From: Coprinellus micaceus
Taxonomy: Eukaryota > Basidiomycota > Agaricomycetes > Agaricales > Psathyrellaceae
DNA length: 64,000 nucleotides
Direction of reading: 5' to 3'
NCBI GenBank assembly: GCA_951394405.1
Contig: OX596339.1
Span: forward strand, 3,038,001 to 3,102,000
The notes below the pieces were generated by a model, which saw nothing but the letters and a program-made list of their open reading frames with translations, did not search any database and was not told the DNA's origin. Below are positions 10,907 to 21,534 of this stretch, piece by piece (within the stretch, counting starts at the first letter, position 1; each line of letters begins with the position of its first letter). The position numbers were made by a program, and so were the translations under genes.

Positions 10907-12037
10907 ATGCCTGTTTCTGACGATGGAATTGAGGCGTGGATCGAAGTCGAGGGCATGAGACTGGAGGAATTCCAAGTGTACGTCGATGTCAGTGGGGGAG
11001 AGCCTCAAATCGTCTGTTGGGTTCCTTGCGAGCAGGGAAAGGTGAGTGCTATCCACGACGTGCCCTGGCCTTTTACGAACTCCCTGGACAGGAGTTCACC
11101 ATTGGTTGCTCTCTACCGCCCGGAAGAGTGAACGAAGCGAACCACACTGTGAAGGTATACCTGGATGGGAATCGCATTGGATTATCCAAAAACTCTTTCG
11201 ATAAGGACCCAGAGGAGACGGAAGACAGGGTGAGGTACTTCACAGGGGCGGTGGTGCGAGAGAAAAGAATCATTCGACCATTTCAGTTCGGGGCTCTTGA
11301 ACTGACTGGTATGTTCTTCTACTGGCGTGCTCCACTCAAAAGAAATACCGTACGCATGACTGACAAGCACTCTTCATGTATTCAAAGATGACGACTCGGC
11401 TCTGCAAGCTGGCGAAAGGCGCTTCGGCGAAGTAACGCTCGCGGTCTACTCAGTCGAGGGATGGACGGTCCTCGATGAAGGCAGGGCGAAGTTGCGCACG
11501 GTGAAGGACGATTATCGCGCGCATGAGCGTTCTAAGAAGGGCCTTAGCCACTGCGTCAAGTGAGTGTTCAGCATCTCTTAGGAACTTAAGTGGCTTAGCG
11601 CATTCCGTTTAGACTAGGTGAAGGGCAATCGCTCAGGACCAATCCGCTCTTCAAAGCTGTGGGCCAGAAGCTTCTGTGCACATTCGTCTTCAATTACAGG
11701 CACATGGGTGAGGAAGTCTGCTCCCTCTCGCCGCTCTCCCCAGTCTCTGAAATCACACCCTCTGCCAGAGACCCTTATTGCCAAAGGGATAGTGCCGTCA
11801 GCAAAGGATGCCGGTGACTCCAAGGCCCACGCCCAAGCCGAACGCAATGGGGACACTCTGAGCAAACTGAAACGCAGGTTGGAGGAGCTCGAGCGAGAAG
11901 AAGCAAAACTGGAGGATCCAGCGTACGATCCCGACAGTCTATCCGACAACAAGGCGCAACTAATGAAGGTAGACGCCACCCCAAAGCGGGTTAAGAGGGA
12001 GCCGCAGAGCATACCGCACGATCTCACTCACATTTGA
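10907..12037 (+). CDS. DUF7918 protein B, degenerate tail
   Basis: Exons 10907-11041, 11092-11308, 11388-11559, 11613-11707 and 11769-12037 give 295 residues. The N-terminal domain (DDGIEAWIEVEGMRLEEF, CWVPCEQGKEF, FQFGALELTG) and the second block (YRAHERSKKGLSHCVK, FVFNYRHM) match A closely. The last intron of A is absent, and the tail is shorter. After a predicted charged coiled-coil stretch (LKRRLEELEREEAKLE) comes KRVKREP, a psi-K-x-E match, but the SUMO-interaction motif has decayed to PHDLTHI. This copy may therefore be modified by SUMO but not bind it (inference). It lies 0.45 kb downstream of A and 0.43 kb upstream of C. Confidence 0.85.
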
Positions 12038-12464
12038 AGGATTCGTTCCCAGTAGCCCTTCCTTCGTCACCGAGGCCTCAAACCTCTGGATTTTTAACGA
12101 CTGAATTTTTGCTGTCTATTCACAATTTCAAAATCTCCTGTTCGGTTCACTCACCCCACGGCATTACTAGACGAGTGGGCTTGTGCTAATTAACGCGTTT
12201 CGACGCGCCGCTGCGCGAACAGCCCTGCCCTCAACCATCACGAGCCTGCCCTAAACTGTAATTTCGGACGTAATACCCCAGTCCTCACTGCTCTCTTGGC
12301 TGCCTTCCCTCAAACGCTCTCAAACTCCTCTCCTTTACTCACTTGCGTCTAGCTGCCTCCACTCTCTCCCAGCGGTACCTTTTATTTCCTCCCGTAATAG
12401 CGTGTCGAACCTTCGGACAACGAAAGCGACGGCCTGAGGACAATCGCAGACTCTGTAATTGAAC
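12038..12464. other. intergenic spacer B-C
   Basis: About 430 bp without a supported gene; presumed terminator of B and promoter of C. Confidence 0.5.
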
Positions 12465-13792
12465 ATGCCTCTATCGACGCTGGGGTACGAAGCTTGGATT
12501 GAGGTGGATGGAAATCGTGTGGACGAGTTCCAGGTTGAGGTCGGCGAGGAAGGCTCTAGGGTGACATGCTGGATCCCTTGCGAAGCCGACAAGGTGTGTT
12601 CCATGGTTGTACACCCTGCGCAATTTTGTTGACCGCCTTTGAGATGCGTAGGAGTTCACCATTTGCTGCTCCTTGCCCGTAGAGCGGCTGTCTGAAGATA
12701 GTCATATTATGGCTGCATCCCTGGACGGAGATTCGGTCACTGTCTACAGAAACCTCGTGCTCAAGCATGTGCGGGCACAAGTAAGCGAGATCAGCCGATT
12801 CTCTGGGGCTTACAACCGAGAGAAGGGACGCATTCGCCCTTTTCAGTTCGGACCTTTGGAATTGACTGGTAAGTTACGAAATATCAACGTCTCGGGGAAC
12901 GGAGAAATGAGATGTAATACTTTCCCTAGATGATGATTCTTGCCTCGGGACCATGGCGAAGCGTTATGGGGAGATCACGTTGACCCTACGCTTAGTTGAG
13001 ACACATGAACCCAGCGAGCCAGAAGCGCACCTCCCTCCGAACGACCCGAAAGATGAATACCGTGCTCACGAACGTTCCAAGAAAGGTCTATCCCATTGCG
13101 TTAGGTATGCCCAATTCTGAACTCGCTATATCTTCCTTTTAACATGACGCCCAATCGGTACGTATTTCAGGTACGGTGAAGAACGACCATGCCAGCCAAA
13201 CACTTACTACCGAGTCTCTGGATGGAAGAGTGTGTGTACCTTTGTTTTCAACTACCGTCACATGGGTGCGTGTCGAGTTGCAGGCAGGTAGCCCCCGCGC
13301 TGACACTGGGCGTGAAGACTTCCTTAGTGCGAAGGGTATCGCCCCACCGAAAGCCACCACCAGTAACCCCGGGCGTATTGCTGGCGGCAGTCGAAGCGCA
13401 GATGATGGCGCAGTGAGGAATTCACCAAGAATGAAACGCAAAGCCAACGATATTAAAGAGGAAGCGCAAGACGACAAGGTGGATGACCCAATCGATGACG
13501 AGATTCACGGGCTGAAGGTTGGCCATGCCAGGGAAATGCGATGCTGTTGTGCTCACTCGCTTCGCAGGAACGACTCGCTGCTCTTGAAGCAGAGAAGGCC
13601 AAACGGCCAGGCAGCGGCAGCGGGAGTCGTCCACTGAAGCGCGTCAAGCAAGAGGTCCCAAGCACATTAATTCACGGGGAGACGATCGACCTGACGACCG
13701 ACTCACCACCCCCAGGTGGAACTCGCAGTACCGTAAAGAGAGAGCAGCATATTACTCTCGTTCACGGCGAGGTTATTGACCTCACTCTTTGA
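12465..13792 (+). CDS. DUF7918 protein C with double SUMO-motif tail
   Basis: Exons 12465-12593, 12652-12868, 12930-13104, 13171-13265, 13318-13517 and 13568-13792 give 346 residues. The N-terminal domain reads GYEAWIEVDGNRVDEF, CWIPCEADKEF and FQFGPLELTG; the second block has YRAHERSKKGLSHCVR and CTFVFNYRHM, followed by DFLSAKGIAPP. The tail has basic RMKRKANDIKEE, an acidic DDEI segment, then KRVKQE with GETIDLT, and VKREQ with GEVIDLTL at the stop. This is the same two-module arrangement as in A and D. The whole architecture, intron phases and spacing show origin by tandem duplication. Confidence 0.87.
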
Positions 13793-14194
13793 TATTCCGC
13801 ACTCACTGATCGCTGGGTATATGCTTCCTCTCCCTCCCGGTTGTGGAAGGAGTCGTACGATATTAACCATACTAATCGTCGGTGATAGGCCGCTCTTCCA
13901 CTGACCCTCTTCTCGTACGGCAACCCCCATCCTTTAGCAGCGTCCGTAGCGATACCCATTACCTTTTTCATGTGCTCCACAATTGATAGCTGCCCTATAG
14001 TATTAGTACTGACACGCGTCGGAACGCGTGGAACCCGGCCCTAAATCTCATTACAGTCGGCGCTTAAAAGGGAGCGCCGTGCTTTCATTTGGTTTGGGTC
14101 TCCAGGAGCTTTGTCTCTCGCTTCTTCCACGTTGGCCTGAGAGTTACCTCGTGCACGAAACAGACGTCCAGAGCGCTTCCAATTACATTCCAGA
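13793..14194. other. intergenic spacer C-D
   Basis: About 400 bp with no supported gene. A short palindrome-like ACACGCGTCGGAACGCGTG is visible near 14012-14030; its meaning is unknown. Confidence 0.45.
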
Positions 14195-15449
14195 ATGCCC
14201 AAAACGCCGCGTGGATATGAAGCTTGGATTGAGGTCGAGGGGCAGCGCATACAGGAGTTCCATGTCGAGATGACTGAGGACAATGCTCGTGTGACGTGTT
14301 GGATTCCTTGTGAAGTCGGAAAGGTGAGTACTCCGCTTTGAAGAAATATTGGAACCGCCTCTAATGTGTCTATGATGGATAGGAATTTGCGATCGGTGCC
14401 TCAGTGCCCTCTGCGAGTGCCAGAGAAACGAACCATGCGTTCAGGATACACGTCGATGGTAGTAAAATTGGCCTTTTACGCAACACGACGAAAATCACTC
14501 GCAAGCTTCGCTCAAAACCTGTCACGAGGCTCTTTACAGGGGCGCTCCTGAAGGACAGGTCGACTCTTCGTCCGTTCCAATTTGGCGATTTGGAGTTAAC
14601 TGGTGTGTACGACGGGGCTGGTCGCATCAGTTCAACCCACATCCTGAGGCTTTTTAGACGACGAGGCATACCTTGCAGCAGCCTCAGAGAACTATGGACA
14701 ACTTGTTGTTGGCGTTCGCTCGGTCGATCGATTTGGACCGTCTAAGCCAAGGAAGGAGCCCAGGACGGTCCCCGGTGTTTTGAAAGAGGAACATCGCCGG
14801 ATCCATGAGCGCGCCAAGAAGGGTCTAACGCATTGTGTCAAGTTCGCCATGCATCAGCCCCCTGGTTTTTCATGTATTCCTAACATCTCTGCAGATTCGG
14901 AGACGAACGGTCGTGCAAGAAAACGTCCTCCGTCAAACTGATTGGAAGCAAAACGGAATGCACCTTTGTGTTTCGCTATCGACGCATCGGTACGCTGACT
15001 GTGCACTCTGGGCGTGGGTGAGAAGTCTCACCTTCCTCTCCGCAGACTATCTTGTCGCCCAAGGAATCGCCCCGCGATCTGCGATGGTGGTTCCCGAAAC
15101 CGGGGGTCGGTCAAAGGGGAAGCGCAAAGCGGGAGAAGTCGAAGAATGCATGGACGGGTCAGGCGGCCCCATAGACGACGAAATTCAGGTTCTAGAGGTG
15201 TGTCAAGTGATGCGATTCCGCGCGTTTACTAACCCAAGAGCGCAGGCCCGGTTAACTTCTCTTCGAGAGAACAAAACAAAAGGATTAGACAGAGAACCCC
15301 GCCCACCTAAGAGAGTCAAGCAGGAGTCTCAGGGCACCCTGATCTCTGGCGAAGTCATTGACCTGACAGTGCTACCCTTGGCGGGTCGCGTTAAGAGGGA
15401 ACCGAAGAGCGTCCTAGTTCAAGGAGAGATCATCGACCTCACTCTTTGA
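14195..15449 (+). CDS. DUF7918 protein D with double SUMO-motif tail
   Basis: Exons 14195-14323, 14383-14602, 14658-14841, 14895-14989, 15046-15197 and 15246-15449 give 327 residues. The N-terminal domain reads GYEAWIEVEGQRIQEF, CWIPCEVGKEF and FQFGDLELTG, with a second exon of 220 nt rather than 217 nt. The second block has HERAKKGLTHCVK and CTFVFRYRRI, then DYLVAQGIAP. The tail has GKRKAGEVEE, then KRVKQES with GEVIDLT, and VKREP with GEIIDLTL at the stop. The final intron position equals those of A and C. The tail spacing between the psi-K-x-E site and the hydrophobic core is about 10 residues in each module. Confidence 0.87.
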
Positions 15450-16076
15450 TCTCTCCTTTCAGCAACCACCCTACATACCTTACCAGCGCCCTGATCGTAT
15501 TTTCTGCCGACCTCACCATAATGGCAGTCTGGTTGGTGCTCACCTACATATACTAAAGTCTTCTTCCGACGAGCGAATTGGATTGAGTTCGCATTCGGTT
15601 GAGGAAAACCAACTATCAACTTCACTGATGGTTCCCTACACCTGGAGGAAATTTTGTATCCGCCCTCCCTTGTTTCCCAACGCGCTGAGGGCGTTGCTGA
15701 CGATGGTCTTGTCACTGGCAGCGTAACGGTTGTAAATTCCCATCAAGCTTATCAAGTGTCACCATCACAACATCACAAATAAGCAATACAGTCTCGCGGT
15801 CAGCCCTCGAGAATGGACCAGGCCGCTTTTGGCAGAGCCCAGCACCGCCTGTACGTGAATTGGAGTGGCGACGCCTTTCATGGGCGGCCACAAACAGCCC
15901 TTTCAATCGTAACTGGCTCCAGGATACCCCAGCACCTTCCCTTCCACTCCTTCACTACCCTCTTTCTCCCGTTTCTGCCTAGCCGACAGCGTTCGTCGTC
16001 TCCTAACGACGCCAACAATAGCGGGAAACCGTTATAACCTGGGCTAGCAAGCAAGCAGACCCTCCCCTTATCGAAG
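15450..16076. other. intergenic spacer D-E
   Basis: About 630 bp with no supported gene. Only short frames on both strands; presumed terminator of D and promoter of E. Confidence 0.5.
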
Positions 16077-17135
16077 ATGCTGCGAATGAACGGCGTCGAA
16101 GCATGGATCTCGGATGAAGGCAAGGCGCCACTCTCGGTGTATGGTGTGGAGAAGGATGCGACGACTGGTGTAATGTCCTGTTGGATTGCGTTTGACCCAG
16201 GGATGGTATGTTCAGGTCGTTATCTTCAGGACCCCCTTCATGCTCAATATACCATTCAGAACTTTGCCATACGGTGGCGGGATCTCGACAGCTCAGTGGA
16301 CATCGGGGGATTTGTGACCATTGATGGGGTCCAGTATGGGGGACGGCTAATAAAGTCAAAGAGCTACGCGCCCGCGGTCTTTTCCCGGATTCAAACCTCG
16401 TCGATGTATAGCAGACCGCTATCGTTCCCTCACCATTCCCCCGGTATGTGATCGTCATGAGGCCACTCGAAGCACAGCTACTCATTGAATTACTATCCCC
16501 CCCTGCAGCTCATCATGTTCGTACACCACTAGGCGGGACGATCACACTCGACATCCACGTCGTCTCCTCTGGCGACACACGGATACACGAAGGACTCTCG
16601 GACCTTGCCGCACAGAGGCTCTGCTGCTGCTCCCAAACGCCGCTCATGGCATCGCTTATTCCGTCGAGCTCCACCGAGGTCGCCAGTCTGGGCAAGATTG
16701 CGACTTTCATTTTCCGATACCGGACAATCAGTGCGTCACGCTCCGTCAACCTGTGCCGGAGTGACTAAAGCTCATCCCGCCGCAGACTTCCTTCGCGCGT
16801 ACGGGCTCGCCCCTGTCGAACGACCGCCCTACTCTGTCGTGTACAGGACACCCCAGATCGGTGACAAGCGGTCCGCGTCCAGTCTTGACTCTGACCCTGA
16901 CGACGAGGATGATGCTTCGTCGCCAAACAGTATGGTCCCCCTTTACGTGGCGACGCCCAAGGTGGGTTGTTCCCAATGCACCCTGCTACTGATGCTGACC
17001 TCCGTCTTGTTTCCCCTCCGTTTTCAGTCCATTGGGGCATCACATCAGTCCCGCCTACACTCGTCCTGGTCTCCAACAAATACCCCGAGTCTTGCGGAGA
17101 ATGGTCGACCTAATCCAAAACGCGCTCGAGTATGA
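16077..17135 (+). CDS. DUF7918 protein E, divergent, no SUMO-interaction tail
   Basis: Exons 16077-16205, 16260-16443, 16509-16730, 16786-16961 and 17028-17135 give 272 residues. The domain is closer to what I recall as the common form of the family: NGVEAWISDEGKAPL, CWIAFDPGM, FAIRWRD, GFVTIDGVQYGGR, then FIFRYRTI and FLRAYGLAP. The HERSKK block is replaced by a Cys-rich stretch, so exon 3 may contain an unrecognised intron. The C-terminus is Ser/Asp-rich and ends PNPKRARV, a basic nuclear-localisation-like end, with neither psi-K-x-E nor VIDLT. It is the outlier of the tandem array and may be the older form. Confidence 0.75.
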
Positions 17136-17845
17136 TACCCGCTACGCCGAGTTCCACCCCAAGGGGCCTATACATCCATCCACCTGCGCCATCGCCATCA
17201 GTGGTCCGTGTTTCATCCTACCATATCCCCTCTCATATCGCATATTTTCGCTCTACCAACTGTGAGCGCCACTTTCCCCCTTCCCAACCCACCTTCATAA
17301 AGCTGACCGCCACCTTTCACCTAGACCCACACTCTTTATCATCGCCTATGTAATAATAAGAAGGTCGGCCGCTCACGATGACGACCACTGTACTGGTACC
17401 CACTTCCGTCTATTCATTTCCGCCCACTTTTATCTCTCGTTCATTTCACCCTTCCCCTACCCAACCTGTGTAACATCCCCTCCCGTCTTCTTCTGTTGTT
17501 CTGGTTCTCATTATTCCTGTTTTGTTTTACTCTATCCACATCATCTTTGTTAACTGGTTCTCGTGCATATATCCTATCCGGTCTTTTTCTATTACCGCAT
17601 ACCTATCTATCCATCGTTTTGGGGGTAGTACCTGGCGTCACTACTATAGTCCTCTATATTGCTTTGTACATAGATCAATACAATTCTGGCTCGTTGGTTG
17701 TAGCCAGCAGTACTTCTTGGCACATGTCTGGTTGGCGTGGAGTAGGCTAGGGGAGAAGGTACGCCGCATCCTTGTCTTTTTCATCTGCATTTCATCCCCA
17801 CTTTCATTGACAGTGCTCCAGATATGGTCAGAATAGGTAGGGTGG
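17136..17845. other. intergenic, pyrimidine-rich
   Basis: About 700 bp between convergent genes E and the UstYa-like gene. The plus strand is rich in C/T runs, and short frames encode only hydrophobic low-complexity peptides. I see no gene. Confidence 0.5.
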
Positions 17846-18547
17846 CTAGTGGTGGGAACCCAGCCGCTGCTCGGTTGCGGCCCTGACCTTGGTCCAGTCT
17901 CGACAGATATGCTTGACATCGTACCCACTCGCACCCGTCTCCTTCGCCCCCTCATGCTCCACCGTAATCGTCGGCTCAAGCGCAGTATCCCCATTGCACA
18001 GAAGGCCCTGGCGCAGAAGGTTCAAGCACCTATGCACCTGCCTGTCTTTGCACTTGTCCTCCTCCCATCCCGGATTCATGAAGATCTTGCGCAGTCGATT
18101 CAAGCAGTACAGCTGGTTGTACATGGAAGGTACCTTCGAGATAACCTCTTGGCTGAGGAGGCTGGCGTTCGTGATCGGTTCAAGCGAGAAGCCTTCAGGG
18201 AAGAGAGAGGTCCAGTCCGAGTCGGCGTCCATCCCGTAGTGCGAGTCTCTGACGGTTTCGAGCACGACGGGCTCAGCTGCGATGGGCAACTCGTCGGGAT
18301 ATGGAAGGCGTCGCGCTAAATCGGGAAGGTCGATCAATTTCAAGTCGCGCCAATGAAGTTTGGGGGCATAGAGGGTTGGAATCGGGGTCGGGTAGCGAAT
18401 TCTAGAAATGAAATACTGACTTCCCGACGCAGAGCGAACGTTCTTCGCAAAGCTGTAGTCCTGGCGTACGAGTGCGATGTTGATGGCGAGACATACCCCA
18501 AGGACGAGGGTCGTCAGCGAGAAAGAGAGTGATGGCCAGCCGGGCAT
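17846..18547 (-). CDS. UstYa-like (DUF3328) protein with lost motif histidines
   Basis: 233-residue protein, intronless from the ATG at 18547. An N-terminal membrane segment (LSFSLTTLVLGVCLAINIAL) is followed by a lumenal domain with family landmarks: LPYPDELPI, DSDWTSLFPEGF, the first core QLYCLNRLRK, the second core CLNLLRQGLLCNGD with ALEPT, and HICRDW near the C-terminus. UstYa proteins are membrane-anchored oxidases that cyclise or oxidise fungal peptides and bear two HxxHC motifs. Here the aligned positions read NQLYC and QVHRC, so the motif histidines are replaced at both sites while the surrounding fold is kept. It may be an inactive partner of the intact UstYa-like protein at 22 kb. 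Same strand as the repeat precursor; 0.7 kb separates them. Confidence 0.85.
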   Translation of the reverse strand: MPGWPSLSFSLTTLVLGVCLAINIALVRQDYSFAKNVRSASGSQYFISRIRYPTPIPTLYAPKLHWRDLKLIDLPDLARRLPYPDELPIAAEPVVLETVRDSHYGMDADSDWTSLFPEGFSLEPITNASLLSQEVISKVPSMYNQLYCLNRLRKIFMNPGWEEDKCKDRQVHRCLNLLRQGLLCNGDTALEPTITVEHEGAKETGASGYDVKHICRDWTKVRAATEQRLGSHH

Positions 18548-19243
18548 AGTAATGATGGGACAAAAGGTCGGGCACACCGCGAAGAGCCCGTATATGTGTA
18601 GCTAGCCTTTGCTGTGTGATCGTATCTTGCAATGGCCTAGTAAGCGCGTGGACTTCCCCGGAGAAGCCGATCCTTAACCGCATAGGCATCGATCCTCGAG
18701 GTCTCATGCACCTTCTTCAGGGACCGCAGGGAGCTCGCGTTCCTGATCCCAGTCGCCCCATCTCGGTTTAGAGAAGTTAGAATTTCTTCTCAACATCGGT
18801 TCGCGATGGGGAGGTTCTGGTTCACGAAGGATGGAACCCCAATGCTTATCAGTTCGCTCACACTCGGGCGCCACGCGCAAGAATTTCGCAATTCCCTTTG
18901 AACTCGCTGCGGTCACTGAGTGCCTTGCAGAATCCCATCTTTGGGAATTGCCTTTCGAATTCGAAGCGAATTCCAAGGAGAGCATCACTGTTCGGTAGAT
19001 AGAAGTACATACACTCTGTGGGTATACAGCCGAGTCCGAGATATACATAGATAGTAGGAATACACGAATAGCCGTCTGGGCGCTACAAGGAAGAGAAAGA
19101 AAGCCGATACGAGGAAGGGAGAAGGCGATGTCGGGAAGAAATCAGACTCTAGCTGATTCTCGTTCCAAGTGCGTGCCTACTTCGATAAAGTTCAGAAAGG
19201 GTGTGACGAACAACACTGATGAGAACGTACTGTGGGTGAGCGC
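18548..19243. other. intergenic with an unsupported minus-strand frame
   Basis: A 114-codon minus-strand frame (18704-19048) is present, but I see no motif, signal peptide or splice context that supports it. The segment should hold the terminator of the repeat precursor and the promoter of the UstYa-like gene. Confidence 0.4.
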
Positions 19244-20153
19244 TCACGAGTCAGCGGGGACGTCCTTGTTGGAAAAGACGCCGCCTCTGGCAGCCAGCCC
19301 GTGGTCAGCGGTCAAATCCTTGTTCGAGAAAACGCTTCCTCGGGGGTTCAAAGCCTGAACGACCCTGCTCGGAACTTTGACGTCGAGGGGAAGGTCCTTG
19401 TTCTTGAAGACACCCCCGGAAATCGATACAGTGTCGAGGGTCAGGTCCTTGTTGGAGAAGACGCCCCCCCTCTTAGACAAGACCCTATCGGCAGGAAGGT
19501 CCTTGTTGGAGAAGACGCTTCCCCTTGCAGCCAAGGCACTGTCTGCGGGAAGGTCCTTGTCGGAGAAGACGCTTCCTCTCACAGACAGGACCCTGTCTGC
19601 GGGCAGGTCCTTGTTTGAGAAGACGACGGCACGAGCCTCCTTGGCGTCGGCAGGTGAGTCCTTGTTGGAGAACACACTTCCTCTAGCGGACAAGGCACTA
19701 TCTGCGGGAAGGTCCTTGTCGGAGAAGACGCTCCCTCTCGCAGCCAGCGTACTGTCCGCAGGAAGGTCCTTGTCGGAGAAGACACTCCCCCTCGCAACCA
19801 ACGCGCTGTCCGCAGGAAGGTCCTTGTCTGAGAAGACGCTCCCTCTCGCAGCAAGCGCGCTGTCTGCAGGAAGGTCCTTGTTGGAGAAGACGCTGCCTCC
19901 TGCGCAGGGAAAGACGGTTAGTCCCTAAGTACCACTGCATGAGATGATGCTCTTACTGGCGTGAAGATCTGCGGGTAAATGCTAATATCAGGGAGAGGTT
20001 CTAAGAAAGGATAAGACCGGCTTGCGTACCTGGGGTCCACGAGGTGCTATCCCGAGTCACGGAGTTCTCCTCGGGAGAGAAGACCGGGAGACCCTGGGTC
20101 GCCTGAGCGAAGAGGAGCGCCAAGGCGATAACGTTCGCAAACTTGTTCAACAT
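19244..20153 (-). CDS. secreted repeat-containing precursor, candidate RiPP/KEP-type
   Basis: Exon 1 is 20030-20153 and exon 2 is 19244-19899 (minus), with a 130-nt intron; 259 residues. Exon 1 encodes a clear signal peptide (MLNKFANVIALALLFAQATQ) and a short linker. Exon 2 is twelve imperfect repeats of about 18 residues. The typical unit reads GSVFSDKDLPADSALAAR. The block V-F-[SK]-[ND]-K-D is invariant or nearly so, while the region before the terminal Arg varies. One unit ends SKR (a Kex2-type dibasic site); most end in a single Arg (AAR, VAR, SAR, SVR, NPR). Secreted tandem repeats beside UstYa-family genes match the architecture of dikaritin precursors such as UstA. There is no Tyr in the repeats, unlike the known ascomycete cores; Phe is the only aromatic. 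A repellent-like structural cell-wall peptide is the main alternative. Confidence 0.75.
19250..19899 (-). repeat. tandem 54-bp coding repeats, twelve units
   Basis: On the plus strand the unit contains GGTCCTTGT-(C/T)-GGAGAAGACG-type sequence every 54 bp, with units of 45-75 bp where the array is irregular near 19380-19420 and 19640. In coding sense it gives the F-S-(D/N)-K-D repeat. Near-identity of neighbouring units suggests unequal crossing-over or gene conversion. Confidence 0.9.
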
Positions 20154-21240
20154 GATTTTACGAGGAGGGAGTTTGATTGACTTTGTCTCTGGGGGTTCTT
20201 GAACCTAGCTTCTGCATTTATACCCCCCACTCAGAAGCGGGAAGAACTCGGTGAGGAGGAAGGCCGTGCAGAAATGGACTTCTTCGACGCTAGGATAGTG
20301 TCGCTGAGGGTGAAGCTGCTGAGCAATGATCAGGTTGCACGCGGTGCGATGATACGAGCCAGCTTCCTAAAGCCAGTTCGCAGAATGTGTTGATGTTCTA
20401 ACAAATGTAGAATATACTATTCCCTCTCCGCAGATCGAAGGAAGGCCCTAACCCAAGAAGCGACCGTGTGTGCCTCAACCTCGCTTCCTCCTTCTCGCTG
20501 GGCGCATTTCAGAACGATCCAGGATATGCTTTATGCTTTGTGGGGCGGAAGACCTACGGTATATCCCCCTTAGGTTTCGAGCACACCATTCGCGGATCTC
20601 ACGATTGTAGACGGTTGATACTGATCTAATTCTTAGGCGAGGGATACGAATGGTCAATCGCCGAAGTTTACCAGTTATAAGCGCAAGATCACTTCACCTT
20701 CGCGTCACTATCCTCCTAAAGGCATGCGTCAACCTGGTAGCTTGGACTGACCATCTGGTCCGTCGCTTCCTGCTGCACCAATAGAGTTCTGATAAGACAG
20801 GAATCAGGTAGCGGCTACAACTCTCCTCCCCGTTCCAAATAATGATTCCTATGAACCTCGGTGTCAGCGTGGTTCACTTCCCCCCTCATGACCGACACTT
20901 GGGGAAGGGAGCTCGACAATTGAATAGAAGGGCGTACATACATTTCATAGAGCCACGAAGTCTTATTTTGTGTGGCTCTGAGTTGCTCCTTTGATTGGGC
21001 TATCAGTCTCCTTTGCGATAACATGAGTTGGGGAAGCAGCTTTGTCTGACAGGGAACATGGATTCGAGGCGGTCTCCCCGTTACAATCGTCCGGTCGCAT
21101 TCAAAGTTCATGGAACCCTATCCACTGTTTACACACTCCCCGCAGAGCGTCCCGTTAGCATCGCGCTTCCTTTCCCATGCAAACATGTATCCAATCACCC
21201 AATCCTGTTTTCGTTCAATTCCCAAAAATGACACCAAATT
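20154..21240. other. intergenic, presumed promoter of the repeat precursor
   Basis: About 1.1 kb. A TATA-like sequence (TATAAATGCAGAAGC on the minus strand near 20209-20223) lies about 60 bp upstream of the precursor ATG. No gene is supported in the remainder; the 98-codon minus-strand frame at 20815-21111 shows no features. Confidence 0.45.
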
Positions 21241-21534
21241 TCAGGGGAAACACCTACAGGTCTTCGAAGGGAGGCCAAAATACGGGTCAGGGCGAGGAAG
21301 ACTCTCGACATCCCTGGCTTGCGTGATAGCAAAGAGTGTATCGGCTTGCATAGACAGGGTCTTGGCGAACGTTGCGACGTTGAGGACTAGCACCACTGCA
21401 AGAAAGATGTACAGAACGTAAGGCCTGATGTTGCTTGACCGCTCCTGCTGCTGGTGTTTCTCCACGGCGCTGGATGGTTGCCCAAGCAGGGTTTCGTCCT
21501 CTTGAGAGGAGAGGCGCTCGTAGGTGGGTTGCAT
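21241..21534 (-). CDS. short single-pass membrane protein ending in a PRPDP motif
   Basis: 97 residues from the ATG at 21534; an in-frame start at 21606 would add 24. A hydrophilic Gln/Ser-rich N-terminus is followed by one membrane segment (YVLYIFLAVVLVLNVATFA) and a short lumenal tail with SLPRPDPYFGLPS, then the stop. The organisation resembles the N-terminal third of UstYa-family proteins, but no lumenal catalytic domain follows: I searched the next 600 bp on this strand by eye and found none. It may be a genuine small companion protein, a truncated UstYa paralogue, or a first exon whose remainder I missed. It lies between the UstYa-like gene and the repeat precursor on the same strand. 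Confidence 0.6.
   Translation of the reverse strand: MQPTYERLSSQEDETLLGQPSSAVEKHQQQERSSNIRPYVLYIFLAVVLVLNVATFAKTLSMQADTLFAITQARDVESLPRPDPYFGLPSKTCRCFP

Noticed and set aside
19250..19899. CRISPR-like or satellite reading of the 54-bp repeats
   Set aside because: The unit length is a multiple of three, the frame is open throughout, and substitutions keep a protein motif; there are no constant-repeat/unique-spacer blocks, and the organism is a eukaryote.
19232..19928. Long plus-strand frames over the 54-bp repeats
   Set aside because: They are shadows of the repeat on the opposite strand; the minus strand has a signal-peptide exon and an in-phase splice junction.
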